Assembly: GCF_001612945.1 (NCBI RefSeq) | Contig: NZ_BDBK01000010.1 | Location: forward strand, 186,001 to 250,000 | Direction: 5' to 3' | Length of the DNA: 64,000 bases | From: Nocardia inohanensis NBRC 100128 | GTDB taxonomy: Bacteria; Actinomycetota; Actinomycetes; Mycobacteriales; Mycobacteriaceae | Part shown: piece after piece, positions 35,780 to 43,447 of the stretch | How positions within the stretch are numbered: the first letter of the stretch is position 1 | Layout of the letters: each line of letters opens with the position of its first letter | Program-made: the position numbers and the translations under genes | The notes under the pieces: generated by a model | Told to the model about the DNA's origin: nothing | The model's input: only the letters and a program-made list of their open reading frames with translations | Database searches by the model: none

Positions 35780-36715
35780 ATGACCGCGTCACTGCCAGCT
35801 CGTCTGCTCGGCACCGGCATGCGCATGGTGGTCCGGCCGGCCACCGACCATATTCCAGCGAACCGGGCGGGCATCGCGTTCATTCGCGCCGCGGCCGCCG
35901 GAGCGCTCCGTGTCGCGATGCTCGGTGAGCGGCTCGAACCGGTGTCGGTCGTCGATGCCGACAGCCCGCATGGGCCGGTACGGGGAGAATGGGTCGGCGG
36001 TGCACCCCGGCCCGGACAGCCGATCCTGTATTACCTGCACGGCAGCGGATTCGTGATCCTACGCGCACACCATTTCCGCGGCCTGGCATCGCAACTGGCA
36101 CACCGCACCGGCAGGAGCGTGTTCACCCTGCGCTACCGCATGGCGCCCGAGTACCGGTTCCCCGCCGCGCACGACGACGCCCTCGCGGGTTACCGCTGGC
36201 TGCTCGATCAGGGCCATGCCCCCTCGGACATCGTCGTCGGAGGCGACTCCGCCGGCGGGCATCTGGCCCTCGCACTGACGGCTCAGCTGCGCGCCCTGGA
36301 GCTTCCGCAGCCCGCCGCGATCTTCACGCTCGCGCCGCTGGTCGACGCCACATTCGGCACCGCCGCGGCGACCGAATCGACCGCGAACGACCCATTCGTC
36401 ACCGCACGCGCGGCATACCGGTTTCTCGGCCGGTACGCCCACGCGGTCGACGATCCGCTGATCGACCTCCCCGCACACGTCAGCCCCGACACCCCGCCGC
36501 TGTTCATCCAGGTCGGGGAATGCGAGATGCTGCGTGCCGATGCGGAGCGTTACGCGGCAGCGCTCACCGCGGCGGGCGGCGACTGCACGGTGCGTGTCTG
36601 GCCGGAGCTCTTCCACGGCTTCTATATGGGTTACCGAATCGTTCCGGAGGCGCGCGCCGCGCTCGGCGAGATCGTCGATTTCATCGCCGCCACCACAACA
36701 GCCGACCTCCCGTGA
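35780..36715 (+). CDS. Hormone-sensitive-lipase-type esterase
   Basis: 311 residues of the HSL/GDSAG alpha/beta hydrolases. The oxyanion motif is HGSGFVILRAH (HGGGF variant), the nucleophile GGDSAGGHLAL, and the catalytic His is in ELFHGFYMGYR with Asp in the preceding strand. Predicted to hydrolyse short or medium acyl esters. The stop overlaps the phospholipase A2 start (GTGA). Confidence 0.9.
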   Translation: MTASLPARLLGTGMRMVVRPATDHIPANRAGIAFIRAAAAGALRVAMLGERLEPVSVVDADSPHGPVRGEWVGGAPRPGQPILYYLHGSGFVILRAHHFRGLASQLAHRTGRSVFTLRYRMAPEYRFPAAHDDALAGYRWLLDQGHAPSDIVVGGDSAGGHLALALTAQLRALELPQPAAIFTLAPLVDATFGTAAATESTANDPFVTARAAYRFLGRYAHAVDDPLIDLPAHVSPDTPPLFIQVGECEMLRADAERYAAALTAAGGDCTVRVWPELFHGFYMGYRIVPEARAALGEIVDFIAATTTADLP

Positions 36716-37182
36716 CCGGCGCGCGCCGAGCGGTGAAAAGGGCGGTGGCCGTGTCGGCTCTCGCGATCGCCGCCGCGGTCGAGTTCGTCCCGGCCTGGTA
36801 CGGCTCGGTGAATCCACAGGTCACCGCGGTGCAGGTACTGACGCCATCGCTGTACCGCCCGGATCCGGGGTGCTCTGCGCAGCCGGATCTGGCGGTGTGC
36901 CTGCAACATTGGCGATTCATGCACGACTACTGCTCGATCTCGCCGGACGAACTCCCGCTACTCGGATCGGCGGTGGACTTCCGCGGTCCGTGCGCCCGCC
37001 ATGACCGCTGCCTGGAAGACGGTGGCGCCAACGACACTTGCAACCGATTGCTGTTCGCCGAGATGCGGCAGAATTGCATGGCGAGATACGACCGGTGGGA
37101 TCCGCGCCGCCCGATATGTTCCCGGGTGGCCGAGGCGTATCTGGATGCTGTCGGGCCGCTGCTGAGTGTCATCCGACCGTGA
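36712..37182 (+). CDS. Secreted prokaryotic phospholipase A2
   Basis: 156 residues. The N-terminal hydrophobic segment AVAVSALAIAAAVEFVPAW is a signal peptide. The active-site signature CARHDRC (Cys94, His97, Asp98, Cys100) is that of prokaryotic PLA2 (Streptomyces type), with several more Cys for disulfides. It would release fatty acids from the sn-2 position of phospholipids outside the cell. Overlaps both neighbours by 4 nt. Confidence 0.9.
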   Translation: MTGARRAVKRAVAVSALAIAAAVEFVPAWYGSVNPQVTAVQVLTPSLYRPDPGCSAQPDLAVCLQHWRFMHDYCSISPDELPLLGSAVDFRGPCARHDRCLEDGGANDTCNRLLFAEMRQNCMARYDRWDPRRPICSRVAEAYLDAVGPLLSVIRP

Positions 37183-37844
37183 CCGGCGGTGTATCAGCTG
37201 CTGGGCCAGGCGTTTTCCGCATATCGGCACTCGCGGTGTTGATCTGCATGACAGCCGTGACGTGGGTAGACCCCCCGTACCCGGCGGGGCAAGCTCTACA
37301 TACCTTGTCAGGGCTCGCCTTTCTGATCGCCACGATGGTGTTCGATCGCTGCGTCCAGCGACTGAGCCGTGCGGCGATCGTGCGGATCACCCTGTTCCTT
37401 GTTCTCCACACGATCGGCGCCCGCTATCTGTATTCCTTTGTGCCCTATGCCGATTGGCTCGCCGACCAGTGGGGAATCGAGATCGGCGGCGGCCGGAACA
37501 ACTACGACCGGTTCGTGCATTTCGCCTACGGCGTGCTCCTGACGCCGGTCTACACCGAGCTGCTCGACCGGGCGCCCGCGCCGCGCCGTCGAAGACTTCG
37601 GGAATTGCTCGGTATCGCAGCGGTTCTCGTGACCAGCGTGGGCTACGAAGGCCTCGAAGCCGCGATCGCCTGGGCCGCTTCGCCGGAAACGGCCGACAGT
37701 TACAACGGACAGCAGGGCGACCGTCTCGACCCCTACCGGGACGTCCTCGCCGCGCTCCTGGGCGGCACGCTGGCATACGCGGTGGCGATCGCCGGCCCGG
37801 TGCGACCGCGAACTACCGGGATCGCCAGGGCCGCACGGCCGTGA
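37179..37844 (+). CDS. DUF2238 (YjdF-type) membrane protein
   Basis: 221 residues with six TM helices and the DUF2238 signatures HTIGARYLYSFVPY, NNYDRFVHFAYGVL and GQQGDRLDPYRDVLAALLGG. Function of the family is unknown. GTG at 37179 overlaps the PLA2 stop. Its last 32 bases overlap the end of the convergent substrate-binding protein gene. Confidence 0.88.
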   Translation: MTGGVSAAGPGVFRISALAVLICMTAVTWVDPPYPAGQALHTLSGLAFLIATMVFDRCVQRLSRAAIVRITLFLVLHTIGARYLYSFVPYADWLADQWGIEIGGGRNNYDRFVHFAYGVLLTPVYTELLDRAPAPRRRRLRELLGIAAVLVTSVGYEGLEAAIAWAASPETADSYNGQQGDRLDPYRDVLAALLGGTLAYAVAIAGPVRPRTTGIARAARP

Positions 37845-38796
37845 GCAGCTCGGTGAGCGCTTCCACGCTTTCCGGACCGCCGGCCGTGGCGGCCTCGGGA
37901 ATGCCCACGATGGCGCGGTCGCGGCCCGCCGGCGTCGCCGCGAACAGCGCGGCTATCTCGGCTGCGTCGCCGAGCCGCTGAGCTTCGCTGCGATAGCTGA
38001 AGACGATGAGCCGAGGCGTGCGCTGGATCAGCGTTTCGACCGGCACGGAGCCGCTGTAATCGCCCGGCTTCATATCGGCGACGCCGGCGAGGTTGTCCAG
38101 GTTCGCTTGGGTCAGCAGGTCGCCGTAGATCGCCCCGGCGTGTGTGTAGATCTGGTTGGCGTAGCGGGTGATCAGCAGAGTCGACAGCGGCGGTTCGGTC
38201 GCGGCCCGCCTGCGCGCGTCGTTCAGCTGCTCGCGCAAGGTCGTCAGGAGCTGCCCGGCGCGCTCCGGTGCGCCCACGATGCGCCCGAGGTCGCCGATGA
38301 CATCGAGGGAGCGCTCGATGGTGCCCGCCAGCATCTGCGGCTCCCACCACGCGGGGTTGATGTAGACCTGAATCCCGAGTTGTTCCAACTCCTTTCGGGT
38401 CGGCAACCGCCGGCCGTCGAAATGGTATTCCTGATCGGCGACGATGAGCTCCGGGCGGGCGCTGAGCAGGCTCTCCCGGTTCGATTCGGTATCGCCCAGC
38501 AGTGGCAGCTGTTTCGCTTGCTCGGCGACATCGGCCGGGAAAGGCGTGTACTCGGTACCGGCGTGGCCGACGATCCGGTCGGCCGCACCCAACCGCAGCA
38601 GCGCGGCAGTCATGGTCGGGTAGAGCGATACGATGCGCCGCGGCGGCTGCGCGAAACGCAGGGTATGGCCGGTGTTCTCGATGACGATCGCGTCCGCCGC
38701 GCCGGGGGCCCGCTCGAGAGCCGGCTGACCACAACCGGTCACGGTCAGCATCGCGGCGAGAATCGGGAAACCCAGCCGGAGTAGACGTTTCATCAT
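37813..38796 (-). CDS. FecB/BtuF-type substrate-binding lipoprotein
   Basis: 327 residues. The signal peptide ends in a lipobox, LTVTGCGQ, so the protein is lipid-anchored outside the membrane. The core (RIVSLYPTMTAALLRLGAADRIVG, long linker helix, TLLITRYANQIYTHAGAIYG) is the class III periplasmic-binding fold used for siderophores, cobalamin or haem. ATG 38796 follows GAGAGGTAG. Third gene of the permease-ATPase-SBP operon, divergent from the RiPP precursor. Confidence 0.88.
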   Translation of the reverse strand: MMKRLLRLGFPILAAMLTVTGCGQPALERAPGAADAIVIENTGHTLRFAQPPRRIVSLYPTMTAALLRLGAADRIVGHAGTEYTPFPADVAEQAKQLPLLGDTESNRESLLSARPELIVADQEYHFDGRRLPTRKELEQLGIQVYINPAWWEPQMLAGTIERSLDVIGDLGRIVGAPERAGQLLTTLREQLNDARRRAATEPPLSTLLITRYANQIYTHAGAIYGDLLTQANLDNLAGVADMKPGDYSGSVPVETLIQRTPRLIVFSYRSEAQRLGDAAEIAALFAATPAGRDRAIVGIPEAATAGGPESVEALTELLTAVRPWRSR

Positions 38797-38801
38797 TGGT
38801 G

Positions 38802-39575
38802 CTACCTCTCGCGTTCGCGTAACGACAGGGACGATGTGAACAGGTGGGGACGGCCGGTCAGCGGGTTGGTTCCCATCTCGGCGGCGACCTGGAACACCTC
38901 CGCCACGGTCGCGGGCGTCAGCACCGCTCCGGGTGCGCCGCTCGCGACCACCTCTCCCCCGCGCATCAGATAGAGCTGGTCGCAATAGCCCGCCGCGAGA
39001 TTGAGGTCGTGCAGTACCGCCACCACCGTGATGCCGAGGGCGCGCACCGCGTCCAGCAGATCGAGCTGGTGCCGGATATCGAGGTGATTGGTGGGTTCGT
39101 CGAGCACCAGTACGCGCGGCCGCTGGGCCAGTACGCGGGCCAGGTGTACGCGCTGCTTCTCCCCGCCGGACAACTCGCGGAACCGGGAATCGGCCTTGTC
39201 CGCCAACCCCATACTGCGCAACGCCGCGGGCACCGCATCGGCGGTGCGAGCCGCGCGCGGTAGTGCGGTGAGGCCGAGTGCCACGACCTGGGACACCGTC
39301 AGCTCGAGGTCGGTGTCGCCGTGCTGGATGAGCGCCGCGGTGCGCTGCGCGGCCTGCCGGGTCGACAACTCCGACCAGACGTCGTCACCGCCGATCACGA
39401 TGGTCCCGGCGGCCGGACGCAGCGCGCGATAGATGCCGCGCAGCAGCGTCGATTTGCCGCTGCCATTGGGTCCGAGGATGCCGATCATCGATCCTGCGGG
39501 GGCGCTGAGACTGACGTCGGCGCAAATCCTGTTGCGCCCGATGCTGATATCCACATGCTGGAGTCGCACATCCAT
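38802..39575 (-). CDS. ABC transporter ATPase, FecE/BtuD type
   Basis: 257 residues. Walker A is GPNGSGKST, signature LSGGEKQRVHLARVLAQ, Walker B VLVLDEPTNHLD, H-loop AVLHDLN. Energises the adjacent FecCD-type permease. Five bp upstream of the SBP gene and 2 bp downstream of the permease, so one message. Confidence 0.93.
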   Translation of the reverse strand: MDVRLQHVDISIGRNRICADVSLSAPAGSMIGILGPNGSGKSTLLRGIYRALRPAAGTIVIGGDDVWSELSTRQAAQRTAALIQHGDTDLELTVSQVVALGLTALPRAARTADAVPAALRSMGLADKADSRFRELSGGEKQRVHLARVLAQRPRVLVLDEPTNHLDIRHQLDLLDAVRALGITVVAVLHDLNLAAGYCDQLYLMRGGEVVASGAPGAVLTPATVAEVFQVAAEMGTNPLTGRPHLFTSSLSLRERER

Positions 39576-39577
39576 TG

Positions 39578-40660
39578 CTATCGCCCCGATCCGGGATCGC
39601 GCCGCACCAGCCAGAGCAGGAACGGCACGCCGATGAACGCCGTGAAGATCCCCAGCGGCAGCTCCGATTCGCTCGCCATCCGCCCGGCTGTGTCGACGAC
39701 GGTGACCAGCAGGGCGCCGACCAGGACCGCCCCCGGCAGAAGCTTGCGGTGATCTCCCCCGATCAGCAGCCGGACCACGTGCGGAACCATCAGTCCGACG
39801 AAGCCGACACCGCCCGCGAGCGCTACGCAGACCCCGGTGGCCAGGGCCGAGACGATCAGCAGTTCGATCCGCAGCCGGGTCACCTGGGCGCCGAGCGCCG
39901 TCGCCGAATCATCGTCGAGCAGCAGACTGTTCGCGAAGCGCGCCCGCATCATGGCCCACCCGAATCCGGCGGCGATCACGATGGCCGCGAGTCCGGTCTG
40001 CCGGGCATCGACCCCGGCCAGGGAACCGAGCAGCCAGAACATCACCGCCCCGAGTTCGGCCGGGGTGGCCCGTATCTGTAGGTAGCTGGTCACGCCCTGC
40101 AACAGATAGCCGATGGCCACCCCGGACAGCAGCAGCCGGCCCGGCGCGATCACACCGTGCCGGCGGCCGACGAGCATGACGAGCGAGATCGCCGCGAGCG
40201 CGCCGAGAAACGCCGCCAGCGGAACCTGATAGCCCAGGCCGCCCAGCCCCGCCCCGACCGTGATCATGGCCACCGCACCCGTCGCGGCCCCCGCGGAGAC
40301 ACCGAGCAGGTACGGCTCGGCCATCGGGTTACGAACCACGGTCTGGAGCAATACGCCGGCAATCGAAAGCCCGGCCCCGATGACCAGCGCCGCGAATACT
40401 CTGGGCACCCGCTGATTCCAGACGATGTAGTCGCCGACCGGATCCAACGACCCGAACCGAGCTCCGGTCAGATGGTTGAGCACACTACTGATCACCTGCC
40501 CCGGGGGCAGGTCGGCCTGCCCCAGAGAAATCCCGAACGCGACAGCAATCACGTTGCAGCACAACATAACAGCGATGAACAACGGATATCGCGCGGTCCC
40601 CATCAGGTACCGGCGAGGAGTCACCGGCCGAGCGCCCGGCCGAGCGAGGTTGATGCGCAC
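39578..40660 (-). CDS. FecCD-type ABC permease
   Basis: 360 residues with nine to ten TM helices and family motifs RVPRVFAALVIGAGLSIAGVLLQ, NPMAEPYLLGVSAGA and GFVGLMVPHVVRLLIGGDHR (coupling loop). It imports metal-chelate or corrinoid ligands. GTG start with AAGGAT nearby. First gene of the uptake operon, divergent from the RiPP operon with 193 bp between. Confidence 0.92.
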   Translation of the reverse strand: MRINLARPGARPVTPRRYLMGTARYPLFIAVMLCCNVIAVAFGISLGQADLPPGQVISSVLNHLTGARFGSLDPVGDYIVWNQRVPRVFAALVIGAGLSIAGVLLQTVVRNPMAEPYLLGVSAGAATGAVAMITVGAGLGGLGYQVPLAAFLGALAAISLVMLVGRRHGVIAPGRLLLSGVAIGYLLQGVTSYLQIRATPAELGAVMFWLLGSLAGVDARQTGLAAIVIAAGFGWAMMRARFANSLLLDDDSATALGAQVTRLRIELLIVSALATGVCVALAGGVGFVGLMVPHVVRLLIGGDHRKLLPGAVLVGALLVTVVDTAGRMASESELPLGIFTAFIGVPFLLWLVRRDPGSGR

Positions 40661-40814
40661 TGGAGATCCTTAGGAGTGGCGGGTTGCCCGTGCGGAGGAA
40701 TGAACCGCCACATTATTCGGCTGTCGCACAAAAGATTTCAAGATAGCTGTGGGATAGCGCACTTGTCCGGAATTCCCCTCGGCCGTAGCGAAAACAACCT
40801 CTAACCTGAGCCCT

Positions 40815-40837
40815 CTAATGGAAACCGTTTCCATTAG
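40815..40837. promoter_or_regulatory. Perfect 23-bp palindrome, metalloregulator-like operator
   Basis: Arms CTAATGGAAAC and GTTTCCATTAG flank a single C, with no mismatch. It lies 17 bp before the precursor start and 154 bp before the divergent transporter start. The inner TGGAAAC...GTTTCCA has the TGNAAA...TTTNCA form of Zur/Fur-family boxes in Actinobacteria; a LacI-type operator is the main alternative. By position it must control the precursor promoter or its leader. Confidence 0.7.
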
Positions 40838-40853
40838 AAGTCAAGGAGGAGAC

Positions 40854-41045
40854 ATGTCCGAGTTCTCGTTCACCGAGTCCGCCCCGGCCGAAAACCTCGC
40901 CGCTCCCCAGGGCCCCGGTACCAACGCCCTGGTCCAGAACCCCTTCGCCTTCACCGCCACCGACGCGGAGAAGCACCTGGCCGCCCCGCAGGGGCCGGGC
41001 ACCAATGCGCTCGTGCAGAACCCCTTCGCCTGGGGCGTGAAGTAA
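40854..41045 (+). CDS. RiPP precursor peptide with two-copy repeat
   Basis: 63 residues, AAGGAGGA three bases before ATG. After MSEFS the peptide is two 27-residue units (residues 6-32 and 33-59), each ending in an identical 18-mer LAAPQGPGTNALVQNPFA (15-32, 42-59), then WGVK. There is no Cys; each 18-mer has one Thr (23, 50). The two 54-bp copies differ at ten codons, all silent. It precedes a leader-binding protein and two YcaO enzymes, the machinery for azoline RiPPs. The repeat may be a twice-used core or two recognition sites. Not a known family to me. Confidence 0.85.
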   Translation: MSEFSFTESAPAENLAAPQGPGTNALVQNPFAFTATDAEKHLAAPQGPGTNALVQNPFAWGVK

Positions 41046-41057
41046 CCCGAAGCAGTC

Positions 41058-41087
41058 GCGCGCCCGGCCGATACCGGCCGGGCGCGC
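41058..41087 (+). terminator. Attenuating hairpin after the precursor gene
   Basis: GCGCGCCCGGCC and GGCCGGGCGCGC (12-bp perfect arms, 6-nt loop) lie 13 bp after the precursor stop, with no T-run. The position, just before the ribosome site GAGAGGA of the next gene, suits partial termination or mRNA processing that raises precursor over enzyme levels. Confidence 0.65.
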
Positions 41088-41105
41088 CGGCGAGAGGACA
41101 CCAGA

Positions 41106-41903
41106 TTGCTCCGGCTCACTGACGGCTACCACCTGTTCACCGATCCCGACGGACGCTGGCTCTACGCGCGGGCGGACGGCGGATTCGTTCGGATCGACGG
41201 TCCCGCCGAGGTGATCGCCACGCTGTCCACGCTGATCGCGACGGGTGCGGTCGAGATGAATTCGCTTCCGGCGCAACACCGTCAGCTGGCCGAGGAGCTG
41301 CTGCGTCGCGGCGTGCTCGACCGCGCCGCCGACGAGCCCGGCGGCGAGTCGGCCACCGTCCTCGTCGAGGGGACGAACCCGGTATCGCAGCTGCTGCGGG
41401 AACTACTGGACCAACCCGGCGTCGACATCGTTACCGCCGACCCGCTCACCGCGGACCACGTCGCCGCCGACATCATCGTCAGTTGCGCGGATCGGCTCAC
41501 CGATGACCGCTGGCAACAACTAGATCGGTGGTGCGGCGCTCGCGAGATCGCTTGGCACCGAACCTATGTCGAGGGCACCGCGCTGGTGATCGGACCGTTC
41601 ACGGCGCCCGGCCGGACCGCGTCCTACCGCGACACCCGGGGTCGGCTGCTCGCGGCGGCGCAGTCACCGGACGAGTTGCTGGCACTCTGGGCGCACCTCG
41701 ACCGCGTGGCCGACGCGCGCACGAGGATTCCGGCCGCCGCGGCGGCGGTCGCGGCGGGTCTGCTGGCCGCGGATGTCCTTGCGTACCTGTCCGACCGGAC
41801 CGTGCCGAGCCACGGCCACCAGCTCGTCTACCGGCCGGGGGACGCGGTGCTGACCCGGCATCCGGTGCTCCCGCTCCCGCGGCTGAAAGCCGGCGTTTCG
41901 TGA
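41106..41903 (+). CDS. Ocin-ThiF-like TOMM leader-binding protein (RRE)
   Basis: 265 residues from a TTG start with GAGAGGA. Residues ~1-75 form a PqqD/RRE-like winged helix (YHLFTDPDGRWLYARADGGF, ELLRRGVLDRA) that should bind the precursor. The rest resembles the short E1-like Ocin-ThiF proteins of azole RiPP clusters, without the ATP-binding GxGxxG or zinc cysteines. It would deliver the peptide to the YcaO cyclodehydratase. Stop overlaps the hydrolase GTG. Confidence 0.8.
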   Translation: MLRLTDGYHLFTDPDGRWLYARADGGFVRIDGPAEVIATLSTLIATGAVEMNSLPAQHRQLAEELLRRGVLDRAADEPGGESATVLVEGTNPVSQLLRELLDQPGVDIVTADPLTADHVAADIIVSCADRLTDDRWQQLDRWCGAREIAWHRTYVEGTALVIGPFTAPGRTASYRDTRGRLLAAAQSPDELLALWAHLDRVADARTRIPAAAAAVAAGLLAADVLAYLSDRTVPSHGHQLVYRPGDAVLTRHPVLPLPRLKAGVS

Positions 41904-43447
41904 GAATACTGGCGGGCGAGGAAGTTCCGATGCCCGACGGAGTCACCCTCGCCACCGATGTATACCTGCCGGAGGATCCGATCGCCGTGGTGATCGTGCG
42001 CACTCCCTACGATCGGGCGAACCTGCGGCAGGAAGGCATCGGCTGGGCTCACGCCGGAATCGCCATGGTGGCCCAGGACGTCCGTGGCCGGTACGGGTCG
42101 GCCGGAACCTGGACGCCCTACCGGTCGGAGCGCTCGGACGGGGCGGCGCTGGCGGACTGGATCGCCGCGCAACCGTGGGCTCCCGCGACGAGGGTCGTCC
42201 AAGGCGCGTCCTATGCCGCCTTCACCGCCTGGTCGACCGCGATCGAACGGCCGGATCTGGTGGCCGGGGTGATATCCCAGGTTCCCGCCATGGGCACCCA
42301 TTCGATCGTGTTCGATCCCGGCGGGATACTGCGATTGGCCGAGCATACGCACTGGTGGATCGATCATGCCGAATCCCGCACCAGCCGTATCGGTTTCGCG
42401 GCGGCGATGCTGACGGCGAACCCGGGGCTGTACCGGCACCTGCCGGTCGCCGGCATCGGCGTGACCGTGTGGCCGGCCGGTTCCCGGTGGTGGGAGGTGA
42501 TCGAGGCCGGTCCCAGCCCGCGATTCCCGGATGACGACGGGCCACAGTCGATCACGGCCGCGGAACTCGCCGCGCTGGAGCTGCCGAGCCTGCACATCGG
42601 CGGCTGGTACGACAGTTTCCTGCCGACCACGCTGCGGCAGTGGGAACTGGCCGGAGCCACCGCGGCCGAGCCGCCGGCCAAACAACTGCTTGTCGGCCCG
42701 TGGGCACACGAGCTCTCCTCGCCACGCCACCGGACGGTGGGCGCACGGACCCACGGCGTCAATTCCCAACTCCCGCTGGGGCCATTGATGGCCGAGTGGG
42801 TACGGTCGGTAGCGCAGGGTAATCCCGCGAGCGGCGAACACGTCTACCTCACCGGTGCGAACGAATGGCTGCGGCAGTGGCCGCTGAAGACCGAGCGCGT
42901 CACGTACTACAGCGGAGCATCCGGGACCCTCGATCGCCGATGGCATTCCGGCCGAACCGAACTCACCTACCGTTACGATCCCGACGACCCGTTCCCCAGC
43001 GACACCGCCGGGCAAGCCCGGCCGGATCTGCGCACCCGTACCGACTGTCTGCGATTCACGACCGCCCCGGCCGGCACGGCGTTGTGCATCGCGGGCAGTC
43101 CGGTGGTGCGAGCCGGTACCGCGGCCCCCGTCCCGACCGACCGGGTCTTTCTGCTCACCGAAACGACCACCGCCGGAGCCGAATTCGTACTGGCCATCGG
43201 CACCGCGCGGTTGCCCGCCGGGCAGCACGACGTCACCGTGACCATGTCCGCCGTCGCGGCGGAGATACCCGCCGGATCGACGCTGACCCTGATCGTGACC
43301 GGCGGCTGGTTCCCGGAGCTGGCCCGGCATCCGCAGCACGCCACGGACCGCTATCTGACCACCGACCTGCGGCCCGCGATCCATACCGTCATCGCGGGCG
43401 CCACCCGAGTCGGGCTCCCGATCCGGAAAGGACGAGCGAAGCCATGA
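41900..43447 (+). CDS. CocE/NonD-type alpha/beta hydrolase (X-Pro peptidase-like)
   Basis: 515 residues. N-terminal VPMPDGVTLATDVYLPED and RTPYDR are the CocE/X-Pro dipeptidyl-peptidase fold. The nucleophile Ser is in VQGASYAAF (GxSYxG variant), Asp in GGWYDSFLP and His in GPWAHE; a C-terminal jelly-roll follows. Relatives cleave esters or after Pro. The precursor repeat is rich in Pro, so a role in trimming the modified peptide is plausible but unproven. Overlaps its neighbours by 4 nt on each side. Confidence 0.85.
   Translation: MRILAGEEVPMPDGVTLATDVYLPEDPIAVVIVRTPYDRANLRQEGIGWAHAGIAMVAQDVRGRYGSAGTWTPYRSERSDGAALADWIAAQPWAPATRVVQGASYAAFTAWSTAIERPDLVAGVISQVPAMGTHSIVFDPGGILRLAEHTHWWIDHAESRTSRIGFAAAMLTANPGLYRHLPVAGIGVTVWPAGSRWWEVIEAGPSPRFPDDDGPQSITAAELAALELPSLHIGGWYDSFLPTTLRQWELAGATAAEPPAKQLLVGPWAHELSSPRHRTVGARTHGVNSQLPLGPLMAEWVRSVAQGNPASGEHVYLTGANEWLRQWPLKTERVTYYSGASGTLDRRWHSGRTELTYRYDPDDPFPSDTAGQARPDLRTRTDCLRFTTAPAGTALCIAGSPVVRAGTAAPVPTDRVFLLTETTTAGAEFVLAIGTARLPAGQHDVTVTMSAVAAEIPAGSTLTLIVTGGWFPELARHPQHATDRYLTTDLRPAIHTVIAGATRVGLPIRKGRAKP

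Noticed and set aside
40818..40853. Upstream ATG that would add 12 residues to the RiPP precursor
   Set aside because: It lies inside the palindrome and has no ribosome site, whereas ATG 40854 has AAGGAGGA.
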